64,000 nt of DNA from Bradyrhizobium tropiciagri (GTDB lineage: Bacteria; Pseudomonadota; Alphaproteobacteria; Rhizobiales; Xanthobacteraceae): the NCBI RefSeq assembly GCF_018130545.1, contig NZ_JAFCKF010000001.1, forward strand, positions 496,001 through 560,000. Direction: 5' to 3'. The translations under genes and the position numbers were made by a program. This document shows, in pieces, positions 25,230-33,978 of the stretch (positions are counted from its first letter, which is position 1; each line of letters opens with the position of its first letter). Under the pieces are notes generated by a model. That model was not told the DNA's origin. It made no database searches and saw only the letters and a list, made by a program, of their open reading frames with translations.

Positions 25230-26117
25230 ATGAGCGAATTTGCTGGCGAGTTGTCGCCCCCGTTCGAGATCGTTGAGCCGCAGGCCTGGCGCGCGCCGAT
25301 CATCTTCAATTCCCCGCATTCAGGCTCGGTCTATCCGGCCGAGTTCCTCGAGGCGTCGCGAATCGACGTGACGTCGTTGCGCCGCTCCGAAGACAGCTTC
25401 ATGGACGAGCTGATCGCGGGCTTGAGCGATCGCGGCTTTCCGATCGTCCGGGTCAACTTCCCGCGCTCCTATGTCGACGTGAACCGCGAGCCCTACGAGC
25501 TCGACCCGCGGATGTTCACCGGGCGGCTGCCGAGCTTTGCCAACACGCGCTCGATGCGGGTGGCCGGCGGGCTGGGCACCATCCCGCGGGTGGTCGGCGA
25601 CGGCCAGGAGATCTATCGCGAGCGGCTCGAAGTCGACGAAGCGCTGCGGCGGATCGAGCTGCTCTACAAGCCTTATCACCGCGCACTGCGCCGGCTGATC
25701 AACAAGGCGCATCAGGCCTTCGGCGCCGTGGTCCTGGTCGACTGCCATTCGATGCCGTCGGTCGGCGTCTCGCGCGACGAGCCGCGGCGGCCCGACGTCG
25801 TAATCGGCGACCGCTACGGCACGAGCTGCGCGCCGCTGCTGCCCGATCTGGTCGAGGAGATCATGGGTTCGCTCGGCCATTCGATCGGCCGCAACAAGCC
25901 CTATGCCGGCGGCTTCATCACCGAGCATTACGGGAACCCGGCGAGCGGCCTGCACACCGTGCAGATCGAGCTCAACCGCGCGGTCTATATGGATGAGCGC
26001 CGCCGCGAGCGCGGACCGCGCTTCGCCCAGATGGCGGCCGACTTTGCAACGCTTGCGGATGCGCTCGCGAAAATTCCGTTCGGGGATCTCGGCCCGTTCC
26101 AGGCGGCGGCGGAGTAG
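25230..26117 (+). CDS. N-formylglutamate amidohydrolase family protein
   Basis: A 295-residue hydrolase with IIFNSPHSGSVYP (zinc-site His), then DSFMDELI, VNFPRSYVDVNREPYELDP, and the second histidine region VVLVDCHSMPSVG plus GGFITEHYG. It should cleave N-formyl-L-glutamate to formate and glutamate, the last step of one histidine-degradation route, although relatives also act on other N-acyl substrates. The start at 25230 begins the usual MSEFAGELSPPFE; an upstream in-frame ATG at 25149 would add 27 residues. No other hut genes are nearby. Confidence 0.9.
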   Translation: MSEFAGELSPPFEIVEPQAWRAPIIFNSPHSGSVYPAEFLEASRIDVTSLRRSEDSFMDELIAGLSDRGFPIVRVNFPRSYVDVNREPYELDPRMFTGRLPSFANTRSMRVAGGLGTIPRVVGDGQEIYRERLEVDEALRRIELLYKPYHRALRRLINKAHQAFGAVVLVDCHSMPSVGVSRDEPRRPDVVIGDRYGTSCAPLLPDLVEEIMGSLGHSIGRNKPYAGGFITEHYGNPASGLHTVQIELNRAVYMDERRRERGPRFAQMAADFATLADALAKIPFGDLGPFQAAAE

Positions 26118-26248
26118 AGGGTCGTTCGTCGAGCCGTTGTGCCGATGAAGTCATGAACTCGGAATTCAAATTGGCGATGCGACAAGCGCCGAATTAGATT
26201 CTCAATTCACTTGCGAAACCTTGGCTCAAGAAAAAGGCCGGGCCCAAG

Positions 26249-26336
26249 AAAAAAGGGCCGCTTGAATGAACAAGCGGCCCAAGTCTAGGGAGGAAACGCC
26301 CAAGGAGGGCAGCGATAGCGCGAGGCGCTACCGCAC
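26249..26336 (-). ncRNA. suhB/mmgR-type (alpha-r8) small RNA
   Basis: On the minus strand: a short hairpin GCCCTCCTTGGGC with anti-Shine-Dalgarno CTCC in the loop, then single-stranded TTTCCTCCCTAGACT, then a terminator hairpin GGGCCGCTTG/CAAGCGGCCC (26280-26255) and six U. This order and the GGGCGTTTCCTCCC string match the suhB (mmgR) RNA of alphaproteobacteria as I remember it. It lies beside an inositol-phosphatase-type gene, the setting that gave the family its name. The 5' end is set from the promoter; about 88 nt. Confidence 0.8.
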
Positions 26337-26342
26337 CGCAAC

Positions 26343-26371
26343 AATATGCGGCCGCGCTGCACAAAACGCAA
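26343..26371 (-). promoter_or_regulatory. Promoter of the suhB-type sRNA
   Basis: Minus strand TTGCGT (26371-26366), a 17-base spacer and CATATT (26348-26343) fit the alphaproteobacterial housekeeping pattern. Transcription would begin near 26336, directly before the conserved part of the sRNA. Confidence 0.6.
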
Positions 26372-26703
26372 GAACTTTCGAAACATTTCCTTGGAAAGGT
26401 TGGAAGCTCTGACAGATCTGCAACAGGCCAGCAGGAGCGGATTTCCGTATGTAGGATCAATATCTTACGAGGGAAGTCTTGGGCGACCAGCGCGCGGCGC
26501 ATAGCTTGTATACCAGAACTCGCAACTTCGTGATCCATCCTGGGGCCGGCGAGACTTTCGAATCCGAAGCCAAATCGAAAGTCGAAGCAAGGTCATCAGG
26601 CTGGGATAACACTCCGTTAATCGTGCGCGCCGCATTGGATTGAGCTAGGCAAGAGTGGGATTCGAACTTCTATCGCCTCGTTTGCGCATTTCAGGGACAT
26701 GCC
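26372..26703. other. Intergenic region before the inositol-phosphatase-type gene
   Basis: 332 bases without a convincing gene. A minus-strand frame (26194-26538) crosses the sRNA and shows no protein pattern. The promoter of the downstream phosphatase gene should be here, but no boxes stand out. Confidence 0.45.
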
Positions 26704-27483
26704 GTGACGGTCATCGACTTTACCGCCTTCATCGGCCGCCTCGCGACCGCATCCGGCGAAACCATCCTGCCGTTCTTCCGCACGTCGCTCTCGGTCGACA
26801 ACAAGAGCTCGAACGATTTCGATCCGGTCACCGAGGCTGATCGCGCCGCGGAAGCGGTGATGCGGCGGCTAATCAAGGCGAACTTCCCCCAGCACGGCAT
26901 CGTCGGCGAGGAATTCGGCAATGAGGGCGAGGACGCAGACTATGTCTGGGTGCTCGATCCGATCGACGGCACCAAATCCTTCATCGCCGGCTTTCCGATC
27001 TGGGGCACACTGATCGCGCTACTGCACAAAGGTACGCCGGTATTCGGCATGATGCACCAGCCCTATATCGGCGAGCGCTTCTCGGGCGACAACGGTTCGG
27101 CGAATTATTCCGGGCCGTCGGGCGAACGGCGGCTTTCGGTGCGGCGCTGCACGTCGCTGAAGGAAGCGACTGTGTTCACCACCAGTCCGCTGCTGATGAA
27201 TCCGGATGACCGCGAACGCTTCGGCCGCGTCGAGAATGCGGCGCGGCTATCGCGCTATGGCGGCGACTGCTACTCCTATTGCATGCTCGCGGCCGGCCAT
27301 CTCGACCTCGTGATCGAGACCGGCCTGAAGCCCTACGACATCGCCGGACTGATCCCGATCGTCACCGGCGCCGGCGGCGTCGTCACCACCTGGGACGGCA
27401 AGCCGGCGCAAGGCGGCGGCCGCATCATCGCCGCCGGTGACCCGCGCGTGCACGAAGCCGCGATGAAGCTGCTCAACGCCTAA
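26704..27483 (+). CDS. hisN: Inositol-monophosphatase-family phosphatase, probably histidinol-phosphatase HisN
   Basis: A 259-residue Mg-dependent phosphatase. Metal ligands are visible: GEE (68-70), the LDPIDGTKSF motif (84-93) and the C-terminal Asp in KPYDIAGLIPIV. Sequence pattern (VTEADRAAEAVMRRLI, FPQHGIVGEEFG) follows the alphaproteobacterial HisN group, which replaces the usual histidinol-phosphatase; inositol-monophosphatase (SuhB) is the alternative. The start is GTG at 26704, with GGGA seven bases before it, and the translation opens directly into the family N-terminus. It is followed by an unrelated solute-binding protein. Confidence 0.88.
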   Translation: MTVIDFTAFIGRLATASGETILPFFRTSLSVDNKSSNDFDPVTEADRAAEAVMRRLIKANFPQHGIVGEEFGNEGEDADYVWVLDPIDGTKSFIAGFPIWGTLIALLHKGTPVFGMMHQPYIGERFSGDNGSANYSGPSGERRLSVRRCTSLKEATVFTTSPLLMNPDDRERFGRVENAARLSRYGGDCYSYCMLAAGHLDLVIETGLKPYDIAGLIPIVTGAGGVVTTWDGKPAQGGGRIIAAGDPRVHEAAMKLLNA

Positions 27484-27558
27484 GTTCTCTTGGCCTGATT
27501 CTCGAGTTGCCGCGCAATTGATCTGCGCCCATCCTGACGGCAACGAGAAAAGCCAGGG

Positions 27559-28536
27559 ATGGGCGATATGACGATGCGCGGCAGGCTGATGGCAGCCTTC
27601 TTCCTCCTTCTCGTGCCCGTCACGGCCAGTGCCCAGGAGTTCCCGAGCAAGCCGATCCGACTGATCGTGCCGTTCCCGCCGGGCGGGCCGAACGACATCA
27701 TTGCGCGGGTGATCGGGCAGAAGATGTCGGAACTGGTGAAGCAGCCGATCATCGTCGACAACCGCGCCGGCCAGGGCGGCGTGCTCGGCACCGACGCCGC
27801 CGCGAAGTCCGCCCCCGATGGCTACACGGTTGCGATCGCGAGCGCCGGGGCGCTGGCGATCAGTCCGAGCATGGAGAAGGTCGCCTACGACACGCTGAAG
27901 GATCTCGCGCCGGTGACGCTGGTTGCGACCGTGCCGGAGATGCTGGTGGTCGCCACCGACGTGCCGGCGAAGAACATGAGCGAGCTGGTCGCCCTCGCCA
28001 AGGCACAGCCGGGCAAGCTCAACTTCGCCTCCTCCGGCCCCGGCAGCCTGCCTCATCTGGCCTGCGAATTGTTCAAGCTGACGGCGAAGATCGACATCGT
28101 GCACGTGCCGTATCGCGGCGCTGCGCCGGCGGTGAACGATCTCTTGGGTCAGCAGGTGCAGATGACTTTTCTGGACCTGCCGGTGATCCTGCCGCAGATC
28201 AAGGCGGGCACGCTGCGGCCCATCGCGCTCGGCGGCCGCGAGCGCGCCCCGACTGCACCCGACGTGCCGACCACGGCGGAAGCCGGCATGCCCGACCTGA
28301 TCATCGAGAACTGGTACGGCATGGTCGCGCCAGCGGCGACGCCGCCGGCGATCGTTGCGAAACTGAACAGCATTGCCACCGAGGCGATGGCCGACCCGGC
28401 GGTCAAAGCAAAGCTCGCCGAGCAAGGCCTGACACTGGTCGGCGACACGCCGGAGCATTTCCGCGACTTCATCGCCGCCGACATCAAGAAATGGGCGAAG
28501 GTGATCCAGGACGCCGGCGTCGTGACCACGAAGTAG
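27559..28536 (+). CDS. Tripartite tricarboxylate transporter receptor (Bug/TctC-type) binding protein
   Basis: A 325-residue secreted protein with a signal peptide (cut near ASA/QE, residue 25). It has the Bug-family blocks PIRLIVPFPPGGPNDIIAR, VDNRAGQGGVLGTDAAAKS-type ligand loop, VPYRGAAPAVNDLLGGQ-like segment and AEAGMPD. Such proteins bind small carboxylates in the periplasm. No TctA/TctB membrane genes are adjacent, so it is an orphan receptor, as most Bug proteins are. Two further in-frame ATGs (27568, 27574) lie close behind the first; 27568 has a slightly better ribosome-binding site. Confidence 0.93.
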   Translation: MGDMTMRGRLMAAFFLLLVPVTASAQEFPSKPIRLIVPFPPGGPNDIIARVIGQKMSELVKQPIIVDNRAGQGGVLGTDAAAKSAPDGYTVAIASAGALAISPSMEKVAYDTLKDLAPVTLVATVPEMLVVATDVPAKNMSELVALAKAQPGKLNFASSGPGSLPHLACELFKLTAKIDIVHVPYRGAAPAVNDLLGQQVQMTFLDLPVILPQIKAGTLRPIALGGRERAPTAPDVPTTAEAGMPDLIIENWYGMVAPAATPPAIVAKLNSIATEAMADPAVKAKLAEQGLTLVGDTPEHFRDFIAADIKKWAKVIQDAGVVTTK

Positions 28537-28691
28537 CTAAGACTCGCCCGCAGCGATTTTGGAGAACCGCGCACAACTTTCCCGCGAATCGTGCACATCG
28601 ATTTAACCGATGTGTCAGGAATGCCGCCTAGCTTCCCTTTCGCGGCCGGGGGTGGCCAAGAGCATTTCCGTAGCACTTCCGTTTGGAGTTC

Positions 28692-29447
28692 ATGATGGCG
28701 CTGCTGACCGATCGGCTCGATCCCACGGCGCTAGCCGCGGAGCTTGACCAGAAGGGCTTCGTCTGCATCGAGAATGCGATCGATCCGGCCTGGATCGATC
28801 GCGCGCAGGGCTACGTCCACGACCTGGTCGAGCAAAAGGGCAAGCGCTATTTCGCGCTGAACTGGCTGTCGCGCAACGAGGGCACGCCGCCGCAGGAACT
28901 GACCAGCGATCCACAGATGCGCCGGCTCCTCACGAGGCTCGCGCAAATCGGCTGCCCGAAGGCGAAGCTGGACGAGGAAATCTATACCGGCCTGCGCGTC
29001 GTCGCCGGTCGCACGGGCGACGAGCGATCGCTGCTCTACCACTACGACAAGCATGTGATCACGGCGCTGGCGCCTATCCTGATCCCGGAAGGGCCGAAGC
29101 GGCGCGCCGGCGAGCTGATCGTGTTTCCGAACCGCCGTGGCTATCGCCGGTTCACCCTCTTCAACATCGTCGAGAAGGCGATCACGCAGAGCAATTGGTA
29201 CCGCAATCGCGTCACGCGCGAGCTGGCGGCGGGCCACCTGCCGAACATCAAATATCTGAAGCCCGGCAACCTCTACCTGTTCTGGGGCTACCGGACCTAT
29301 CATGCCAATTTCCCGGTCGCCAACGACATGGTCCGGGCGACAATGCTGCTCCATTACGGCGATCCGCATCCGGGTAGCCTGATCCTCAAGGCCAACACGG
29401 TGCGGCAAAACCGCGACGAGCGCCGCATCGCGCAGGAAGCCTCGTAA
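28692..29447 (+). CDS. Putative Fe(II)/2-oxoglutarate-dependent dioxygenase (phytanoyl-CoA dioxygenase-like)
   Basis: A 251-residue protein whose C-terminal half shows a plausible iron triad: HxD in YHYDKH (His117, Asp119) and a distal histidine in YRTYHANFP (His204), with Arg215 eleven residues later suitable for 2-oxoglutarate. The N-terminal LAAELDQKGFVCIENAID resembles the start of phytanoyl-CoA-dioxygenase-like enzymes. The substrate is unknown. The ATG at 28692 (or the adjacent one at 28695) follows TTTGGAG; a TTG at 28683 is less likely. It is convergent with the LysR gene, 5 bases away. Confidence 0.75.
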   Translation: MMALLTDRLDPTALAAELDQKGFVCIENAIDPAWIDRAQGYVHDLVEQKGKRYFALNWLSRNEGTPPQELTSDPQMRRLLTRLAQIGCPKAKLDEEIYTGLRVVAGRTGDERSLLYHYDKHVITALAPILIPEGPKRRAGELIVFPNRRGYRRFTLFNIVEKAITQSNWYRNRVTRELAAGHLPNIKYLKPGNLYLFWGYRTYHANFPVANDMVRATMLLHYGDPHPGSLILKANTVRQNRDERRIAQEAS

Positions 29448-29452
29448 GATTC

Positions 29453-30346
29453 TCAGCGCTGCGCTTCGGCCCGCAAATATTCCACGAGCTGCTTGGCGGC
29501 GCGCGGCAGCGCCTTGAAGCTGCGCGCGCAGATCGTCAACCGGCGGTTGGCCCAGCCATCGCGGATCCGGATCGTCGTGATCGGCATCGAAGCCGCGCAG
29601 CGCCGCGCCGCGGTTTCCGGGATCACCGCGATGCCGACATCGGCGGCGACCATCTGGCAAATGGCGTCGAAGCCGCGCAGGCGGGCGCGGAAACGCAGCC
29701 GCGCGCCGAGCTTGGCCGCATGCCGGGAAATATGCACCTGCAGCGCCGAGGTCGCCGTCAGCCCGACGAAATCGCGCCCGACCACTTCCTGGAAATCGAT
29801 CTGGCGGCGGCTGCCGAGATCGCTGCGCCGCGACGCCACCAGCATCAGACGATCCTCGCTGAACAGGAAGCGTTCGACGCTATCGGGCAGCGCGTGCTCG
29901 GCGGCAAAGCCGAGATCGGCGGCGCCGCTGGCGATCGCGGTCGCGATATCGGTGCTCTCGCGCTCCTCGACATCGACGCTGATATCGGGATGCTCGTGCA
30001 GGAACGCCGCGAGCGCCCGCGGCAGATGCTCCGACAGGCCCGAAGTGTTGGCGAGCAGCAGCACATTGGCGCGGACGCCGCTGGCATAGGCGGCAAGGTC
30101 GCTCTGCAGCGCCTCGACATTGTGGATCACGATACGGGCGTGGCCGAGCAGGCTCTCGCCCGCAGCGGTCAATTCGACGCCGCGGCGGCCACGCTTGAGC
30201 AGCGCGACGCCGAGCGCCTCCTCGAGACCCTTGATCCGCTCGCTGGCCGAGGCCAGCGCCATGTTCGCACGCACCGCACCCTGGGTGATGCTGTGCGCAT
30301 CGGACACCGCGATGAACAATTGCAAGTCGATCAAGTCGAACCGCAT
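29453..30346 (-). CDS. LysR-family transcriptional regulator
   Basis: A 297-residue regulator with an N-terminal winged helix (FDLIDLQLFIAVSDAHSITQ through LEEALGVALLKRGRRGVELT) and a C-terminal substrate-binding domain in two lobes. It is divergent from the TauE-type transporter gene; the 92-bp gap between them probably holds shared operators, so it may control that transporter. The inducer is not known. Family length and pattern are normal. Confidence 0.93.
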   Translation of the reverse strand: MRFDLIDLQLFIAVSDAHSITQGAVRANMALASASERIKGLEEALGVALLKRGRRGVELTAAGESLLGHARIVIHNVEALQSDLAAYASGVRANVLLLANTSGLSEHLPRALAAFLHEHPDISVDVEERESTDIATAIASGAADLGFAAEHALPDSVERFLFSEDRLMLVASRRSDLGSRRQIDFQEVVGRDFVGLTATSALQVHISRHAAKLGARLRFRARLRGFDAICQMVAADVGIAVIPETAARRCAASMPITTIRIRDGWANRRLTICARSFKALPRAAKQLVEYLRAEAQR

Positions 30347-30438
30347 GGCATTTCCCGCCCCACACCTTCGGGCTGCCCGAAGGCTAACTCCGTAACCTCC
30401 AGATTGTGCCGATCGCGCCGATCGGTCAATGTGCAGCC

Positions 30439-31191
30439 ATGGTCGACCATCTCCTGATCTTCATCGCCTTCGCCTTTCTGCTCGCCGGTTTCGTCAAGGG
30501 CACACTCGGTCTCGGTCTGCCGACGGTCGCGATGGGACTGTTGGCAACCACGATGGCGCCGGGACAGGCGATCGCGATCGCGATCGTGCCGGCGATCGTC
30601 ACCAATATCTGGCAGACCTTCGTCGGCCCCTATCTGCGCGACATCCTCAAACGGCTGTGGCCGCTGATGCTCGGCACCGTCGTCGGCATCTGGATCAATG
30701 CCGGGCTGTTGACCGGGCCTTACGCGGCCTACGGCACCGTGGTGCTCGGCGTGCTGCTGGTGATCTACGCGATCGTTGGCCTCAGCAGGTTCAACTTCAA
30801 GGTCAGGCGGCGCGACGAGAAATGGATCGGCGGCATCGTCGGCGTCGTCACCGGGCTGATCTCGGCGGCGACCGGCGTACAGGTCATCCCCTCGATGCCG
30901 TTCATGCAGGCGATCGGCATGGAGAGGGACGAGCTGGTGCAGGCGCTTGGCGTCTTCTTCACCACCGCAACGATCGCACTCGCCTTCAACCTCACGGCCT
31001 CGGGCCTGCTGACGGCGGCCACCGCGCTACCGGGTGCGGTCGCGATGGCGGCGTCGTTCATCGGCATGTTCATCGGCCAGGCGGTCCGCACGCGGATGCA
31101 GCCTGAGGTGTTCCGGCGCTGGTTCCTGATCTCGATGATCCTGCTCGGCATCTATCTCGCCGGCAGCGCGCTGCTCAAGATCCACGGCTAA
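30439..31191 (+). CDS. TauE/SafE-family sulfite/anion exporter
   Basis: A 250-residue inner-membrane protein with about eight hydrophobic helices. The typical N-terminal segment AGFVKGTLGLGLPTVAMGLL and the repeat-equivalent GLISAATGVQVIPSMPFMQA in the middle define the TauE/SafE (DUF81) fold. These proteins export sulfite, sulfoacetate or related organic anions. ATG at 30439 is chosen; a GTG at 30406 would add 11 residues. The divergent LysR gene is the likely regulator. Substrate unknown. Confidence 0.9.
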   Translation: MVDHLLIFIAFAFLLAGFVKGTLGLGLPTVAMGLLATTMAPGQAIAIAIVPAIVTNIWQTFVGPYLRDILKRLWPLMLGTVVGIWINAGLLTGPYAAYGTVVLGVLLVIYAIVGLSRFNFKVRRRDEKWIGGIVGVVTGLISAATGVQVIPSMPFMQAIGMERDELVQALGVFFTTATIALAFNLTASGLLTAATALPGAVAMAASFIGMFIGQAVRTRMQPEVFRRWFLISMILLGIYLAGSALLKIHG

Positions 31192-31248
31192 AGCATGATC
31201 CGGAGAAGTGTGAAGCGGTTTTCCGAAGAGGCCATGCGCCAGTGATGG

Positions 31249-31884
31249 CTAGCGCGCCTCCAGCATGGCGACGCGAATGCCGAGATAGATGAAGAGCGCG
31301 CCGAGCGAACGGTTGATCCACGCGATTACGCCGGCCGACTGCCGGATGCGGCCGGCGGCCCTCGCCGCAAAGGCCGCGAGACCGAAGCACCACAGCGTGC
31401 CGCCGGTGATGAAGATCAGCCCGAGCACCAGGAAGGCGAGCGTCTTGTGGGCTGAGTCCGCCGCCACGAATTGCGGCAGGAACGCCAGGAAGAACAGCGC
31501 GACCTTGGGGTTGAGGATGTTGGTCAGCGCCCCCTGCCAGAACACCCGCGAGATCGAGGTCTCGCCGCCCTGCCCGGTGATGTCAGCGATCGGCTTGGCG
31601 CGCGACAGCAGCATCTGCAGGCCGGTCAGGACCAGATAGGCCGCCCCGATCAGCTTGACCGCCAGGAACGCGGTCGACGACGCCATCAGCAGCGCCGAGA
31701 GCCCGATCGCCGCGCCCAGCACGTGGACCAGGCAGCCGCAACTGATACCGATCGCGGCAGCCGCGCCGCCCCGCCACCCGAGTTGAATCGTGCGCCCAAT
31801 GATATAGGCGGTATCCGGACCCGGCGTGATGTTGAGCAGCAGCCCGGACAGGACGAAGAGCCAGAGTTCGTGAATTCCCAGCAT
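31249..31884 (-). CDS. LysE/RhtB-family amino-acid exporter
   Basis: A 211-residue inner-membrane protein with six hydrophobic segments and the family start LLLNITPGPDTAYIIGRTIQ, followed by AAAIGISCGCLVHVLGAAIG and NPKVALFFLAFLPQF. These are hallmark motifs of the RhtB/LysE group, which exports amino acids such as homoserine, threonine or lysine. It stands alone and is convergent with the TauE gene. The substrate cannot be set from sequence. Confidence 0.93.
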   Translation of the reverse strand: MLGIHELWLFVLSGLLLNITPGPDTAYIIGRTIQLGWRGGAAAAIGISCGCLVHVLGAAIGLSALLMASSTAFLAVKLIGAAYLVLTGLQMLLSRAKPIADITGQGGETSISRVFWQGALTNILNPKVALFFLAFLPQFVAADSAHKTLAFLVLGLIFITGGTLWCFGLAAFAARAAGRIRQSAGVIAWINRSLGALFIYLGIRVAMLEAR

Positions 31885-32118
31885 GCCTGCGTTAACCTAT
31901 GTAAGTAGCGGTCCGGAAAGGGCGATCGGCCTTCTGCACTGTCCCGGCGACACACGAATTCAGTAGAGAAACGGTGGTACGATCCGTTGGTCGCATGCCA
32001 ATTCCTGCTACTATGCATTATAGGTGCCCGTAAACCGAGCTTCCGCCGGGCCCGGCCTGTCTTGTAAGTATCGGATTCGGTCACCTCGGCTAAGTGGCCA
32101 TTCCAGGACACAGGAGAC

Positions 32119-33918
32119 ATGGAAAGACGGCTCGCTGCCATTCTTTGCGCCGACATCGCCGGCTATTCCCGCATGATGGGTGCCGACGAGGCGGGGACGC
32201 ATGCCTCGTTCAAGGCGCATCGCAGCGCGATCTACCCGATCATCCTCAACCATGGCGGCCGGATCGTCAAAAACACCGGCGACGGCTTCCTGCTGGAATT
32301 TCCGAGCATCATCGGCGCGATCGAGGCCGCCGTCGCGATGCAAACGCTGATGGCCGAGCGCAACGAGCATCTGCCGGCCGACCGCGCCATGCACTTCCGG
32401 ATGGGCGTCCACATGGGCGACGTCATGGCCGACGAGGACGAGGTCTTCGGCGACGACGTCAACATCGCCGTCCGTCTCGAGACGGTTGCAAAGCCCGGCG
32501 GTATCGCAGTTTCGGACAAGGCCCGCACCGAATCGGGGCGGCGGCTTGCCGTCATCCTGGTGGATGCCGGCCCGCACCGCTTCAAGAACATCGCCGAACC
32601 GATCCATGTCTGGACCTGGGCGCCGGCCGGATCCGATCTGCAGGAAAAGACCCCGGACGACGGCCCGCATCTGCCGGGCCAATACCGGACCGCGATCGTC
32701 GGCGTACTGCCGTTCGACAATCTCAGCGGCGGCGCCGACGAATATTTCTCGGACGGCCTGACCGAGGATCTGATCCACGCGCTGTCGCTGCAATCCTTCT
32801 ATCGGGTGCTGAGCCGCAACTCGACCTTCGCCTACAAGGGCAAGAACGTCTCGACCCGCCTGATCGCACGCGAGATCGACGCCACCTATCTGATCCAGGG
32901 TTCGGTGCGTCGCGCCGGCAACAAGATCCGCGTCTCCGCCGAACTGATCGCGCCCGAGAAGGGCGAGCAGTTGTGGACCGGCCGCTACGATCGCGACATG
33001 GGTGATCTGTTCGCGATGCAGGACGAGATCACCGCCAATCTCTCTGCAGCTGTTGCCCAGGAGATCTACCGCGCCGAGGCTTCGGCACCGGCGCGCTCGC
33101 CCAACGCCGAAATCACGGCATGGGATCGCTTCCTGAAGGGTTTGTCGCACTACTACCACCAGACCAAGGACGATTGCGAAACCGCGATCGCGCTGTTCAA
33201 AGAGGCGATCCAGCTCGATCCCGCGCTGTCGATCGCGCGCGCCTATCTGGCGCTGATCCAGATCCAGAGCGTCCAGTTCGGCTGGATTCCGAGCACGCGC
33301 GAATTATGGGCCTCGTCGGTCAGCCTGGCCGAGAGCAGCGTCCGGCTCGACCCGCGCTCCTCATTCGCGTTTTCGCTGCTGGCCTATCTGCACGCGATGC
33401 AGGGCCACTACGAAGCCGCGATGGACGCGATCAAGCGGGCGATCGAGCTCAACCCCTACGACATGGGTGCGCGCGGCGTGCTCGGCATTTGCCACATGGT
33501 GATCGGCGACCACCGCAAGGCGGTCGATCTGTTCTCGACGGCGGTCCAGCGCGGCAACAGCGACCCGCGCTACCAGTGGGCGGCGCTGAACGCGTTCAGC
33601 CATTACCTGCTCGGGCAATATGACGCCTCGCTGTCGTGGTCGCGCGAGGGGCTCTATCTCAACCCGAACCATCTGCAATGCCTTGCGGTGCGCGCCGCAG
33701 CGCTTGCCCAGCTCGGACGTAAGGACGAAGCCGGCCAGGCCGCGGAGGCGCTGCTCGCCAACTATCCCGACCTGACCGTCAAACGCCATCTGCGCAATTT
33801 CCACTGGAAGAACCCGGACGATATCGCGCTTTATCGCGACGGCCTCTTGAAAGCCGGCATCCCCTTCGGCAAACTCGTTCTGGTTGCATCCGGATCGAAA
33901 TTCGCCGTCGACTCCTGA
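32119..33918 (+). CDS. Class III adenylate/guanylate cyclase with TolB-like and TPR regions
   Basis: A 599-residue soluble protein. Residues 1-170 form a class III cyclase domain: RLAAILCADIAGYSRMM (metal Asp), NTGDGFLLEF, and GDVMADEDEVFGDDVNIAVR with the transition-state Asn/Arg. Residues 190-310 match the FlgO/TolB-like nucleotide-associated module (AIVGVLPFDNLSGGADEYFS, GSVRRAGNKIRVSAELI). From about 335 to 570 follow tetratricopeptide repeats. This three-part layout is expanded in Bradyrhizobium. It should make cAMP in response to an unknown protein partner. No transmembrane helix is seen, unlike many relatives with a central one. Confidence 0.93.
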   Translation: MERRLAAILCADIAGYSRMMGADEAGTHASFKAHRSAIYPIILNHGGRIVKNTGDGFLLEFPSIIGAIEAAVAMQTLMAERNEHLPADRAMHFRMGVHMGDVMADEDEVFGDDVNIAVRLETVAKPGGIAVSDKARTESGRRLAVILVDAGPHRFKNIAEPIHVWTWAPAGSDLQEKTPDDGPHLPGQYRTAIVGVLPFDNLSGGADEYFSDGLTEDLIHALSLQSFYRVLSRNSTFAYKGKNVSTRLIAREIDATYLIQGSVRRAGNKIRVSAELIAPEKGEQLWTGRYDRDMGDLFAMQDEITANLSAAVAQEIYRAEASAPARSPNAEITAWDRFLKGLSHYYHQTKDDCETAIALFKEAIQLDPALSIARAYLALIQIQSVQFGWIPSTRELWASSVSLAESSVRLDPRSSFAFSLLAYLHAMQGHYEAAMDAIKRAIELNPYDMGARGVLGICHMVIGDHRKAVDLFSTAVQRGNSDPRYQWAALNAFSHYLLGQYDASLSWSREGLYLNPNHLQCLAVRAAALAQLGRKDEAGQAAEALLANYPDLTVKRHLRNFHWKNPDDIALYRDGLLKAGIPFGKLVLVASGSKFAVDS

Positions 33919-33978
33919 GCGAGTTCATTCACCGGTAATGGATGCTTTTTAAGCTGAAGCTTTTCAGGATGTGGTTTG

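Noticed and set aside
26194-26538. A 114-codon minus-strand frame upstream of hisN
   Set aside because: It crosses the sRNA and its terminator and promoter, and shows no family pattern.
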